A DNA stretch of 64,000 nt from Bretschneidera sinensis (Eukaryota > Streptophyta > Magnoliopsida > Brassicales > Akaniaceae), in NCBI GenBank assembly GCA_023935145.1, contig CM043702.1, forward strand, positions 56,586,501 to 56,650,500, read 5' to 3'. Within the stretch, counting starts at the first letter, position 1. Each line of letters begins with the position of its first letter. The position numbers and the translations under genes were made by a program. The notes beneath the pieces are model-generated. The model had not been told where the DNA came from, did not search any database, and worked only from the letters and a program-made list of their open reading frames with translations. Positions 22,527-35,048 of the stretch are shown here, piece after piece.

Positions 22527-23925
22527 AATTGATGTTCGGTACTTCTATCTATATTATATTTTATTGCTTTCTAGTTTAATTTTTTTTTTTTTTTTTTTTT
22601 GCTTTTATGTTTTGTTTTGTGTGATGCAAGTTTATCTACGCTATGTTATTGGAGTTCCTCACTCCTGTCGGTATGAATTTCTTATTTTTTGGTGACTACG
22701 AGGACACTATCACATTCTGGTTAGGGGTGGTAGCATATGCATGCTTGTTATATATTGTTTTGTGTGAAACTATCATGGCATGTTTGTGAGATTTCGCGAT
22801 TTTGTGAATTGTTGATGCATGATTACAACTCTGTTTTCATCAAGGTCCAATGACACTATCTTGATTAACACTGATTATTTTTTGGAAACTCATTTCTATG
22901 CACATACTAAGCTTTGTGGATTTTTTAGAGAATGATGCATATAATCTTTGGTTTTTAACCATGTTTGAAGCACATTTATTTTCATTGAGTGGAGAGTCTG
23001 AGAAAACTAGCATTGTGAACTTTTATTGCCTAGTTGAATTGGTTTTATTGCTATTTGAGATGCTTTGTTTAGGTTACCTTACATGTGGAGAAATGATTTG
23101 GTTAGTCGTTGAAGCCTTCGAATCCATCATTGACATTTGCGCTGAGTTTTGATCGTCGAAAATATTTTGGGAATAATTCTTCTTCCATCAGTTTATTTAT
23201 TTATATTGTAATTCTCTAAAAGAAAAAGAAAAAAAAAAGAGAAGAAAAGAATTATTCTTCTACCAGCTTATTTATTTATATTGTAATTCTCTAAAAGAAA
23301 AAGAAAAAAAAAGAGAGAAAAGAAGAAGAAGAAGAAAATATCAGTTTTTCTTTTCTTCAGTTTTCAATTTGTATTCGAAAGAATGAAGATTCAACAATTT
23401 AAGGAAGATTAGTTGTCGCACCACACTCAGAAGAAAAGAACTTCAACACCAAGGCTTATTGATTAACCATTGAAATTTTGAGGCATTATATTGGTAAGTC
23501 GGATAAAGTGTTCTGAATTGTGTGATTAGCCTATCTTGTTGTCAATTCTTGTTCACTTGCTTATCCTAAATTTCTTGACCCTCTCACTGAGTGCTTTTAT
23601 CTGTTTTCCAACTCCATAAGTAAATACCTTGCCTCTTTAAATTGATAAACACTTTACATGTGAGGATAATGGAGTTGAGGCTTCTTTCTTAGTTGAATTC
23701 AAAGTTTTATGTATCATTGGCTTGTGGTAAGAAGGTTTAGGCTTAGTGCACACACTTACAATTTCTCATAAGACATGATTTGAAAATCTCGTTAGCATCT
23801 GTGAGCTTTGGCCAACGTTTGTTTGAATACTAGACAGTTTTGCAAAATTCTCGGATAAACAGCATTCATACTATGTTACTTCTCATGCATTGTTGTTTCG
23901 CTTGCATCACTAGGTACTAGCAATG

Positions 23926-23942
23926 AGCTGGTTGGGGGCTTG
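23926..23942 (+). other. Polypurine tract of the nested Athila-like element
   Basis: AGCTGGTTGGGGGCTTG directly before TGATTAGGGC. The stretch 23610-23925 is untranslated, unique to the original (not duplicated) copy. Confidence 0.7.
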
Positions 23943-25525
23943 TGATTAGGGCATGAAAATGCACTTCAGATAGAGTAAATTATATGTATTTGTTGAGATT
24001 AATTTTGATTTTTCATTGAATTTCTTGACAAGTGTGGTCCTTTGGAAAATTACGTGTTATAGTGTGTTTTGCAGATTTAAAAAAACAAAGAAGACTTAAA
24101 CAAAAAAATATATAAAATATGTTCAAAAGAATCGACAACATCCGGACCAGTTCAGAGTAGAGAAATCGGGTTTCCCAAGAGGAGTGCAACAAAAGCCATC
24201 ATTTCTATACTGTTAAAGATAAATTGAGCATTTTGCTAAGTCATGTTGTCACTAGCAAATGGTGAAAAAAAGTTTCACTAAATTACCAGAATTGCTTGTA
24301 CAGATAAGTCATTTATGCGGATTAAATTGTATTGATTTAGGAAGAACGAAGAGATGAGCCATATATTCTTGAAAAGATCCGGATGTCTATTTTCTGAATA
24401 ATTTTATGGCTCGTAAATATGATTTTTCTAGAGAAAGTTATGGCAGTTTTAGTAGACAAAGGTTAGGTTGTTTGTGATTTCAGCGTGACAGAAGTGAAAG
24501 AGCTATTAAATTTTGATTTTTTTTAGGATTTGCATGGCCTGGATAGCAGCACAACCGGACCAGTTCTGGAAGGCAGAAACTGGGCCTAGGCAGCAGCAAA
24601 TGCACAGCCTGGACAGCAGTAGAACCGGGCCTGGACAGTAGCAGAAGCACATGGCCTGAACAGAAACCCTAGGATGACTTTTCCATCTACAAGTCGTCTC
24701 TATACAGCTATATATAGGATTTTAGACTCAGAGAATAGGGCACTGAAGAGATACAAACTGAATTACTTGAGAGTTGTTATGATTAAGTATTATTGGCTAG
24801 GTTAAGTTTCAACCAAGGCGAAGAGATGAACTCCTAGACATAGTGGGTTTGGCTTGTATTTAATTCAGTATTTGTGTTTTAACATCGAATAATTATTTCT
24901 AGCTGTTCCCTTTATTTAATATTGAAGTTGATGTTTTTATGTGACAGACAATTATATTTTCTTCTTCTATAGATTTTATTTAACTCAGGTGATTGTTGTT
25001 CTTTTTCTCCATATAAGTTCAATCATGCTTCTCTTATATGTGGAATTTAGGATGCAATTGATTTCGGTAAATTAATTATATATACTGGTCCTTTACTGTG
25101 TTATTGTCTCTAGATATATCGTTGATTTAGGATATCATATATGATTGACCGTTGCATTACTTGTAAAAACAAGATGGGGATTTCTCATAATAATTTACAA
25201 AAGAATATTTTTGGTACTTTCACTATTATTTTCTCATTATGTATTTGGGATGTGAAATATGTAGTTGAGTTATAATTACTGAATTAATACAAGTTGAAGC
25301 TGTGAAATTTAGGAGGGATTAATGGACCCTTATGTTGCTCATTATTGATTTTCTTTCACTTAATTCAATTGTTTCGTTTAATTCTCAATATTTTCTTAAT
25401 ATTAATTTTTAATTTTGTTTCCATTATTTTTTGCTTGAGACTTTGAATGTAGGACGTTCTCTTCGTGTGATCGACACCTCATTCTATATTGCTGCTACCG
25501 CATAGTACTGTTTGGGCGTAATTTA
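23943..25525 (+). repeat. 3' LTR of the nested Athila-like element (1583 bp)
   Basis: Aligned along its length with 13090-14670. It ends GCGTAATTTA, which is the 5' end GTGTAATCCA after C-to-T changes. TATA box CTATATATAG at 24708-24717. Confidence 0.85.
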
Positions 25526-25999
25526 CTAGCCGAAATGATTGCTCAAATAATTTTGAACAATGCTCGAGTCCCTCTTGTTCGAGCCCACCACTAGGAAATC
25601 AGTGTGGCCACTACTAGAGAAAACCCTCTAGGAAGGTCGAGCTTCTCCAAAAAAAACACGAACGACATCGCTAACCCGACGAAGAGAGAGGTATCAAAAG
25701 TTAAACACAGCGCACCAAAGCATCTAAACTTGGTATCCATCCAAATCTCGAGTAGCATGAGGAAGGATCTGTATCAAACTCTCGACCTCCTATAAAACAC
25801 AAAAAAAAAAGAAACCATAACTGCACAACAACTCCCAACAGTTGAGATAAATGAATGAATGCATCAACCTCGCCTTGAAAACTAATAAGGTAAAAATCCT
25901 AGATGAGTTGAAACCCTTCGAAAACCCATTTTCCTATGAGATCATAGAAATAGTGATTCTAGAAAATGTCAATATGCTAACCATTGAATCCTATATAGG
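25526..25999 (+). pseudogene. Tat gag, middle piece
   Basis: Continues the frame of 12855-13089 with AEMIAQIILNNARVPLVRA, one TAG at about 25591, then a long basic stretch to 25795. A shifted frame near 25900 gives FENPFSYEIIEIVI and LTIESYIGK, the conserved lead-in to the Tat capsid domain. The Tekay-like element interrupts exactly after it at 26005; the capsid resumes at 35158. Confidence 0.65.
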
Positions 26000-26004
26000 G
26001 AAGA

Positions 26005-28210
26005 TGTAATATTTGTATTCATATAATAAGAGTAAAGACGTAATTTTACATATATCATATTGAATTAAATAATCCATAGATGAAAGATTTAGTATTGATT
26101 TGAAATAATATTTGAAAGAAAATATTGAAAATTTGGTTGAAAAGAGTTAGAAATTTTTAAGAATAAAGTACTGAAAATTTTGAAATTTGAAGTTGAAATG
26201 AAAGAATTTTGAAGAAAATATGGACTAAATTTGAGGAAAATAATTTAAAAAATTGAAAGATAATATAAATTTTTATATTTCTTTATAATTTTTATAAAAT
26301 TCTTGGAAGGAAGAAAAGATGAAAATTAAAATTTTTAAAGGGAAAATGGCAAAACAATAAATTTAAAATGATGGCAGAATTGTAAATAATCGTTGGCAAA
26401 TATGTAAATTGTATTAAAACGAAGAGGTAAACGGTGAACCTCATCAGGTTCACATGAATGCCTTGGTAAGAAAAAAAATAATAAATAAATAAAAATTATA
26501 TTATAATATATAAAAAAAATGGCAAAGCAGCAAGAAGGCTGATTATGTTCACGTGAACATAATCATCAACATTTGATATTTTGAATTTTTTATTATTAAA
26601 AAAAGTTGCAAAACCTTATATAAGCCTCTGAAGCTGAAAGACTTTATATTGTTTCAAATTCCCGTTTGGTTTCTTTTTTCTTCAATTCAAATTCTTAGCA
26701 AATATGTGTAAACAAAATTTCTCTAATATTAGAGATAGTTACAGTCATCCAATTACAATAGCAAGATTTCATTACATTTGAGGTAAATTTTCAGTAAGAC
26801 TCATGACTAAATAATTATATTGTTTGAATTAAGTTATGAAATAGTAAGATTTATGAAAGTTTATGATTAGGTATTGGTGATCAGCAATCCTAATAAATTG
26901 ATGAAAGAAGCAAGAAAGGCAATGAGGTGATCCACAAGTAGCTTTAAGTGCTACGTGGTGAGTTAGATTTACTTTTAGTAATCGAGACCAATAAAAATAT
27001 GAATTTATAATATTTGAATAAATTGTTGAATTATAATGATTGGATGATGTATTTTTTTTATGTATGATAATTGATTGATTTATTGGTTAGGAATTAAATA
27101 ATATGTTAAAAATTAATTATATAAGAATTTATATTTTAAAAAGGATGGATTAATGAAAAATATGCTGAGAAGATATATGAAATTTTTGAAAAATATGATT
27201 GAAAAATTGATATGATATATGAGGAGACAATTTAATAAATATGATAAAAACAATAATTTTGAGAAAGAGATAGTCGAATTGAATGCTTTGATGTATGCTT
27301 GCTTGCATGTTATTGCTCATATGCATAAAAGAGAAGACCAGGAAGGCAGCTGGTCTCGCTGAGAAAACCAGGAAGGTAGCTGATCTAGCTGAAACATGTC
27401 AACATATGGGAGGACGTTCCCATATGATAGTATGAAATGATCTGATGAGAAAGAAAGAAAGACAAATTAAATTCATTCATTATATTTGTTTTAAATATTT
27501 ATTATTGATGGCTAAGATGTTAAAGAATCAATCTTGATTATGAAATGATTGATAGATAGATGAGTCTCATAATGAGACAAATTTGATGATAAATAAATAG
27601 AAACGATGATATAATAAAGAATTATATGATAGACTATTTTATGATAATATTAAATTGATAAAATATATGAGATATATGTATTGAAAGAGGATAGCTTGAT
27701 AATTTATTTATTAAGAGATTGGCAAATAATTGAATTAATAGGTGAGAAGAGATAGATGATTAATTATGTTGATTTAACAATGATTGAATATAATTAGAAG
27801 TATACAAATTGAGTACTTCTAGTAAATTTAATTCATTGAGCTTGTGAAGCTCACTCCTTATTGTTAAATAATTTCAAGTAGTGAGCACGACCAATAAATT
27901 TGTGAGCTGAGATTCAAACTGAGTTGTTATCTATAAGTCTCATGGTCCATATACTCAGACTAATGGAAGAAGAAGAAAAAAAAAATATTGTAGATATTCA
28001 TGCATATTTAATATGTTTTATATATTGTTTCAGATAGGATATTGATAATGTAACTCCCCTATTGAGGGTTAAGGTTTTTGTGTGTGTGTGTGTGTGTGTG
28101 TGTATTTTGTCGATTTATGTATTTATATTGTTGTATATATGTGTTGTGTTAGGATTTCAAAATGTGACGACACCATCTCGGGGGTGGCCAACCCGGGATG
28201 GGTTGTTACA
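26005..28210 (+). repeat. 5' LTR of Tekay-like copy 1 (2206 bp)
   Basis: TGTAATATTTG to GGGTTGTTACA. TATA-like TTATATAAG at 26616-26624. It carries a hairpin AGACCAG/CTGGTCT (27335-27356) and CATATGGGA/TCCCATATG around GGACGT (27403-27426). A (GT)n run lies at 28080-28104. The unit is longer than the 3' LTR because the latter lost about 290 bp near its (AT)n run. Confidence 0.85.
28080..28104. repeat. (GT)n microsatellite
   Basis: About 12 GT units inside the 5' LTR, absent from the 3' LTR at that position. Confidence 0.9.
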
Positions 28211-28214
28211 ATTT

Positions 28215-28226
28215 TGGTATCAGAGC
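28215..28226 (+). other. Primer-binding site of Tekay-like copy 1
   Basis: TGGTATCAGAGC, complementary to the 3' end of plant initiator tRNA-Met, four bases after the LTR. Confidence 0.9.
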
Positions 28227-28315
28227 ATTAGGTTTTTATGATTCTGTAGACTACATGAAAATTTAAAGAAGTAAAAAATTTAAATAAACTATATTTTAAT
28301 ACAGAGTCTGAGGAT

Positions 28316-29690
28316 GACACATGGACATGCTAGAACTAGAGGTAGAGTACTGAACCAGGGAAGACGTGGTAGACCCCCAATATTTAGAAGAGTTTAAGCT
28401 AAGATGGAGGTTGAGTCTGTGGTTCATGCAAGGGAACAGGTTGCTAGTATAACTAGTATGGGTAGAAGTGTGAGAGAATCTGATATTAGGAGAGATGAGT
28501 TGAGAGAAGTTCTTGATTGTGCCATAGAGAGAATGAATACAGCATAAGAAAGGGTTGATAATTTACAGAGAAACTAAAGGAAAGAGCTAGAACAGAACCT
28601 GATGTGGTGAGACAATGGGTTTATGAGGGAGAGAGTATGTTTGCACATGAAATTCAAGGGGATTGTTTTGTGAGATTTATTAAATTTAAACCCCGTTCTT
28701 TCAGAGGATCTGTAAATCCTATTGAAGTTGAGGAGTGGATTAAACATGTTGAGAAATATTTTGAATTCTTACTAGTGACAAATAGGCAGAAGGTTTCCTT
28801 TGCTTTATTTAAGCTAGAAGGTGAGGCTTCTCAATGCTAGGAGGATATTCCGTCTCGATTAAGTACATAGGTAGATCAACCCTTAACTTGGTGTAGCTTT
28901 AAGGATGTGTTCTTTGTGAAGTATTTTCCAGATACGTTCTGAGCACAGTAGGAGAGAGATTTTATTCATTCAAGGTAAAACACTTTATCTGTGGCTGAGT
29001 ATGATAGTAGATTTACAGTCTTGTCAAGGTTCATACATGAGTTAGTAAATACAGAGGAGATGAAATGTAAGAGATTTTTAGACAGGTTGCACTATGAGAT
29101 TCGAACTAAAATATCTTATATGAGTATTATGAATTATGCCATAATGGTGGATAAGGCATTACAGATTGAGAAATATGTGGAGTTTAGAGGTTTGAGGGAT
29201 TGGCTGAAGAGATCTAGATTTGAAGGACCTAGAAGTTGTAGTAGTATGATTGTATAGGGTGAGAGACCACCTTATAAGGGGCTTTCCTTGTCACAGGGAA
29301 CTATGATGCAGAGTTAGAGGTAAGCAGGATATGTAGCTTCTGTAGCTTAGAGTAATATTGGTGGGACCCTTAGATTTGGGAGACAGTCTATAGGAACTAG
29401 AGGTTATGGTAGAGGAGTAAGTATACCACCAAGGAGAAGTGGTAATAAGATGTATGATCGATAGACAAGAGTTTGCTATAGATGTAATCAGATATGGCAT
29501 ATATCTCAGAATTATCATACTCTGATGTGCTTTGTATGTGGTAGGGGAGGACATATTAGTGTAGATTTTCTAGTGGGGAAATTTGTTGAGATAAGTGCTA
29601 GAGGTGTTGGAAGAAAACAGGTGGAGAGAGATGGTGAATTAGGGAGTATGTGGGCTAGAGGCAGAGGACCAATAACTAAGAGATGACACA
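28316..29690 (+). pseudogene. Tekay-like gag
   Basis: Starts at the ATG equivalent to 52556 (MTHGHARTRGRV). The capsid segment (28604-28840) has GDCFVRFIKFKPRSFRGS and EEWIKHVEKYFEFL. It breaks at several stops (for example 28396, 28838), then resumes 28991-29257. Both zinc knuckles (about 29466-29565) have lost their last Cys: CYRCNQIWHISQNY and CFVCGRGGHISVDF end in Tyr and Phe. The intact homologue at 53655 shows the changes are decay. Confidence 0.85.
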
Positions 29691-29739
29691 GTATTCAATT
29701 ACAGCCTAGAGACAGCAGAGTCTATGCTTTGACCCAATA

Positions 29740-30250
29740 GGATGCACAGTCCACTCCTGATACTGTTATGGATATGGTATCTATTCTTGATGGACCTGCT
29801 AGATTATTGATTGATCTTGGTGCAATCCATTCTTTTGCATCCAGTGTTTATATGAAATATATTGATGCTTGTGTTAGTCCTTTGATGCATGTTGTTATTG
29901 TTGAGGTTCCTATTGGGGATAAGGTTATTACTATGACTATTTATTGGGGTTGTGTGATTAGTATAGCTGATAAAGAATTTGAAGTTGATTTGTTGTCTTT
30001 GGATATGATAGATTTTGATTTAATTTTGGGGATGAATTGGTTATCTGTATATCGTGCTTGGGTATATTGTTTTAGGGAAAATGTGGTGTTCATGATGCCA
30101 GGACAAGAGGAGTTTAATTTTCAAGGAGAACGTAAGATACTTGTCAATTGTCTTATATCTGCCCTGACTGCTAGTAAATGGTTAAGAAAGAGTTGTGAGG
30201 GGTATTTGGCGTATGTTGTGGATTCCATAAAGGAGATTAGAAAGTTATAA
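29740..30250 (+). pseudogene. Tekay-like protease
   Basis: Aspartic protease of the chromovirus polyprotein; open frame 29768-30250. The catalytic region reads LIDLGAIHSFAS (copy 2 has LIDPGAKHSFAS), followed by the flap-like segment and FDLILGMNWLSVYRAWVY. A single stop (TAA 30248-30250) separates it from RT in the same frame. Confidence 0.8.
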
Positions 30251-30262
30251 CAAATCGTAGTA

Positions 30263-31036
30263 GTGAAAGATTTTTCTGATGTGTTCCCTAAGAAGTTGTC
30301 TGGTTTGCCTCCCAATAAGGAGATTGAGTTGTCTATTGAAGTGGTTCCGGGATCAGCACCCATATCTATAGCACCTTACAAAATGGCACCAGCTGAGTTG
30401 AGACAATTGAAAGTTCAGCTTCAAGAGTTGCTAGATAAACAATTTATTCGACATAGTATGTCGCCTTGGGGAGCCCCTGTGTTGTTTGTGAAGAAGAAGA
30501 ATGGAACGATAAGGTTGTGTATTGATTATAAACAGTTGAATAAGATCACCATAAAAGATAAATATCCTTTACCCAAGATAGATGATTTATTTGAGCAGTT
30601 GCAAAAGGTTAGGGTGTATTCTAAGATAGACCTGAGATTAGGTTATCATCAGTTGAGGATAAATAAAGTGGACGTGCCTAAGACTGCTTTTAGGACACAT
30701 TGTGACCATCATGAGTTCCTTGTGATGCCATTTACGTTGACTAATGTTCCTACAACATTTATGGATCTAATGAATCGGGTGCTTAAACCATTCTTGGATA
30801 GATTTGTAATTATATTTATTGATGATATTCTGGTGTATTCCAAGAATGAAGAGTTGCATGTGAGACATTTAGAGATAGTGTTGAAGATTATAAGCAGAGA
30901 GAAATTGTATGCGAAGTTTTCTAAGTGTGAGTTTTGGCTGAATGAAATATCCTTCTTAGGGTATATTGTGTCAGGAGATGGTATAACAGTTGACCTACAG
31001 AAAATGGACAGTGTTGAATTAGGAAATACCAACTAG
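30263..31036 (+). pseudogene. Tekay-like reverse transcriptase
   Basis: The best preserved frame in the window (257 residues) and in frame with protease. Motifs in order: [65 protein letters not shown] and the catalytic [10 protein letters not shown] with both Asp retained. It ends in a frameshift near 31020. The polymerase fold looks intact but it has no intact neighbours, so activity is not expected. Confidence 0.9.
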
Positions 31037-31039
31037 TGT

Positions 31040-31590
31040 GACTGAAATTAGAAGTTTTTTGGGGTTGGCTGGTTATTATAAAAGGTTTATTCATAATTTT
31101 TCTATTATTGTTGTACTATTGACCAGATTGACCAAGAAGGAAGTGAAGTTTATGTGGTCATAAGAATGTGAGAAGAGTTTTTAGCTGTTGAAAGAGAAAT
31201 TGATTACTGCTCCGGTATTAGTGCTTCCTTCTGATGATGAAAGATTTGTGGTATATAGTGATGCGTCTCATCAAGGGTTAGGATTTGTGTTGATGCAACA
31301 TGGGAGAGTTATAGCCTATGCTTCTAGACAATTGAAGAACCACAAGAGAAATTACCCGACCCATGATTTAGAATTGGCTGCTATAATTTTTTCTTTGAAG
31401 ATTTGGAAACATAATCTATATGGAGTCATTTGTGAAATTTTTAATGATCATAAAAGTTTGGCACATTTACCTACCTAGGAAGAGTTGAATTTGAGGCAGA
31501 TAAGGTAAATTGAATTAATTAGTGACTATGACTGTACAATTCACTATCATTTAGGGAAGGCTAATGTAGTAACTAATGCATTGAGTAAAA
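31040..31590 (+). pseudogene. Tekay-like RNase H
   Basis: Frame 31188-31478 has [35 protein letters not shown] and [12 protein letters not shown], so the acidic residues D-E-D are present. Stops at about 31161 and 31476 flank it. The thumb/connection segment (FLGLAGYYKRFI-like) lies at 31050-31110 in another frame. Confidence 0.85.
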
Positions 31591-31678
31591 AGTTTATAGG
31601 GAGATTAGCTTGATGGTAGAATTGAGAGAAATGAGAATGCAGTTAAGTATCAGTGATAGAGGAATACTGATGTAAAAT

Positions 31679-32560
31679 ATGGTGGTACAATCTTCTATTA
31701 TTGATCGCTTGTTACAGATGCAGAGTAGAGGTGAAGGGATAGAGAAAATCATACTGGAATTATTGAGCAGGAAGCTGACTGAGTTCAGAATTAGAGAAGA
31801 TGGTATGGTGGTATTGGGACATAGATTTTGTGTTCCCAATGATGTTGAGATGAGAAATGAGATACTAATAGAGGCTCATGATTTTGTGTATTCTATGCAC
31901 CCGGGTGATAATAAGATGTATAGGTGGCTGAGACAGAATTATTGGTGGTCAGAGATGAAGAAAGATGTAGCTGAGTATATTTCTAGATGTTTGAATTGTC
32001 AACAGGTGAAGTCTAAGAATAGACATCTGGTAGCTTTATTACAGCCTCTTCCAGTACTTGAATAGCCATGGGAGAATGTTAGCATAGATTTTGTTTTGTG
32101 TTTTCCCCATAACCAGAGAGGTTATGATGCAGTATAGGTTATAATGGATAGATTTTTTAAGTCTTCGCATTTCTTTCCTATTAAAACTACCTGGAGTCCT
32201 GAAAAGTTGGTTGAATGGTATGTAGCAGAGATTGTGAGATTACATGGAGTACCACTGAGCATTGTATCAGATATTAGAGATTCTAGATTTACTTCTAGAT
32301 TTTGGTTAGAAAGCTATGGGTACACAGTTGTAATTTAGTACAACTTTTCATCCTCAAACTGATGAGCAGACGGGGAGAATCATCAGAATGCTAAAAGTTA
32401 TGTTGAGGGCAAGTATATTAAGTTTTTTAGTGAGCAGGGATGGTTATTTACCTTTGATCAAGTTTGCATACAATAATCAGTATCAAGCTAGGACTGGGAT
32501 GGCACCATTAGAGGCTTTATATGGTAGAAGGTGCAGAACATTAGTATGTTAGGAATAAGT
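31679..32560 (+). pseudogene. Tekay-like integrase
   Basis: The N-terminal HHCC zinc motif is present (EAHDFVYSMHPGD ... CLNCQQVK, 31870-32010). In the core, [12 protein letters not shown] supplies the first Asp and [15 protein letters not shown] the second, with an inserted residue. The last acidic residue is lost: the usual QTER reads QTGR at about 32370. A stop at 32063 and others fragment it. Confidence 0.85.
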
Positions 32561-32569
32561 TAGAGAAAA

Positions 32570-33110
32570 AGAGATATTTGGTCCAAAAAAATGATAGATT
32601 TGACTACTGAGAGGATCAAATTGGTTAGAGAGAACCTTAGAGCAGCACAGAACAGACAGAAAGGATATGCTGATAATAGAAGATGCCTTTTGAGTTTCAG
32701 GTTGGTGATTGGGCATATTTGAAGATATCTCCATGGAATGGTGTATTAAGATTTAAAAAGAAATGAAAGTTGAGTCCAAGATTTGTGGGGCCCTATGAGG
32801 TGATTGAAAGAGTTGGACCAGTAGGATATAGATTAGATTTAGCTCTGGAGTTAAAGCAATTGCACAATGTGTTTCATGTTTCATTTTTGAGAAAGTGTTT
32901 ACATGATGAATCGCATATTATCCCATGTCAAGCTGTAGAACTTCATAAAGATTTGACATTTATACAAATACCAGTTAGAATTAGATAGAAAAGAACAAGT
33001 CTTGCGTAATAAAGTTATTTCTTTAGTTCAAGTGTTATGGAAGAACAAAGACGTTGAAGAAATTACTTTGGAGTATGAGGTAAGAATGATGAAAGAATAC
33101 CTCTAGCTTT
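32570..33110 (+). pseudogene. Integrase C-terminus and chromodomain remnant, copy 1
   Basis: Frame 32770-32988 has [20 protein letters not shown] and [13 protein letters not shown], the conserved C-terminal module before the chromodomain. The chromodomain region follows in broken frames (VLRNKVISLVQVLWKNKDVE near 33000-33060). In copy 2 the same region is open (56950-57327), confirming the identity. Confidence 0.75.
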
Positions 33111-33155
33111 TTCATGAGCTAGGTAAGGACGAAAGTTTTATAAAGTGGGTAGAAT

Positions 33156-34988
33156 TGTAATATTTGTATTCATAAAATAAGGGTAAATAAGTAATTTTAC
33201 ATATATTATAATGAACTAAATAATCCATAGATGAAAAATTTAGTATTGATTTGAAATAATATTTGAAAGATAATATTGAAATTTTGGTTGAAAAGAGTTA
33301 GAAATTTTTGAAAAGAAAGTATTGAAATTTGAAGTTGAAATGAAAGAATTTTGAAGAAAAATATGGATTGAAGTTGAGGAAAATAATTATAAAAAAATTG
33401 GGAGAAAATATAAATTTTTATAAAATTTTTGGAAGGAAGAAAAGATGAAAATTGGACTTTTAAGGGGAAAATGGCAAAACGGTAAATTTTAAATGATGAT
33501 AGAATTGTAAATAATCGATGGCAAATATATAAATTGTATTAAAAAAACAATGAGGCAAACGGTGAACCTTATTAGGTTCACATGTACTTGGCAAAAAAAA
33601 AATTATATATATATATAAAAGAAAAAGGGCAAAGCGGCAAGAAGGCTGATTATGGTCACGTAAACATAATCATCAACATATGATATTTTGAATTTTTTAT
33701 TATTAAAACAAAAAAAATTTGCAAAACCTTATATAAGTCTCTTAAGCTCAGAGACTTTATATTATTTCAAATTCCCGTTTGGTTTCTTCTTTCTTCAATT
33801 CAAATTCTTAGTTATAAAGAAACTTTCTTCAATATTAGAGATAGTTATAATGTTCCAATTACAATAGCAAGATTTTATCACATTTGAGGTAAATTTTCAA
33901 TAAGACTAATAACTAAATAATTATATTGTTTGAATTAGTTATGAAATAGTAAGATTTATAAAAGTTTATGATTAGGTATTGGTGATCAGCAATCCCAAGA
34001 AATTGATGGAAGAAGCAAGAAAGGCAATGAAGTGATCCATGAGTAGCTTTAAGTGCTACGTGGTGAGTTAGATTTACTTTTAGTAATCAAGACCAATAAA
34101 AATATTAATTTATAATATTTGAATAAATTGTTGAATTATAATGATTGGATAATGTATTTTCTTTTATGTACGATAATTGATTGATTTATTGATTAGGAAT
34201 GAAATAATATATTGAAAAATAATTATATAAAAATTTATATTTTAAAAATGACGAATTAATGAAAAATATGCTGAGAAGATATATAAAATTTTTGAAAAAT
34301 ATGATTGAAAAATTGATATGATATATGAGAAGAAAATTTAATAAATATGATAAAAATAATAATTTTGAGAAAGAGATAATTGAATTGAATGCTTTGATGT
34401 ATGCTTGCTTGCATGTTATTGCTCATATGCATAAAAGGGAAGACCAGGAAGGCAACTGGTCTGGCTAAGAAGGTCTGGCTAAGAAAACTAGGAAGGTAGC
34501 TGGTCTGGCTAAGAAGGTCTGGCTAAGAAGACTAGGATGGTAGCTGGTCTGGCTGAAACATGTCGACATATGGGAAGACATTCCCATATGATAATATGAA
34601 ATGATCTGATGAGAAAAAAAGAAAGACAATTTAAATTCATGCATTATAATTGCTTTAAATATTTATTATTGATGGTTGAGATGCTAAAGAATCAGTCTTG
34701 ATTATAAAATGATTGATAGAAAGATAAGTCTCATAATGAGACAACTTTGATGATAAATAAATAGAAAAGATGATTTAATAAAGAATTATATGATCGATTG
34801 TTTGTATGATATGAACCTTATGATGTGATTAAATTGATAAAATATATGAGATATATGTATTGAACGATGATAGCCTGATAATTTATTTACTTAGATATTG
34901 GCAAATAATTGAATTAGTAGGTGAGAAGAGATAGATGATTAATTATGCTGATTTAACAATGATTGAATATAACTAGAAGTATACAAAT

Positions 34989-35048
<60 letters not shown>

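Larger units (their letters stand above)
18967..23609 (+). repeat. Direct tandem duplication, unit about 2.32 kb
   Basis: Copy 1 is 18967-21286 and copy 2 is 21287-23609. The unit covers most of integrase and the following untranslated region. Copies share the same stop codons (after KIL at 19191 and 21511, and before GIDFM) and differ at only a few positions per few hundred bases. The seam reads CTGTTTTC|A|TTTCCGACG; TTTC occurs at both break points. The shared stops show it was copied after the integrase had died. Confidence 0.9.
13090..25525 (+). mobile_element. Full-length Athila-like Ty3/gypsy element, 12.4 kb
   Basis: LTRs 13090-14670 and 23943-25525, PBS 14676, gag, protease, RT, RNase H, integrase and PPT 23926-23942, all plus strand. 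Flanks show a 5-bp target duplication, CTGGC (13085-13089) and CTAGC (25526-25530), differing by one G-to-A. All coding parts carry stops. The element is enlarged by a 2.32-kb tandem duplication (18967-23609). Confidence 0.85.

Noticed and set aside
28215..28226. tRNA gene fragment
   Set aside because: The TGGTATCAGAGC match is only the 12-base primer-binding site; no cloverleaf surrounds it.
29291..29554. Minus-strand frame of 87 codons, with a similar one at 53479-53742
   Set aside because: Both oppose the zinc-knuckle part of gag in the two Tekay-like copies; conservation reflects gag, not an antisense gene.
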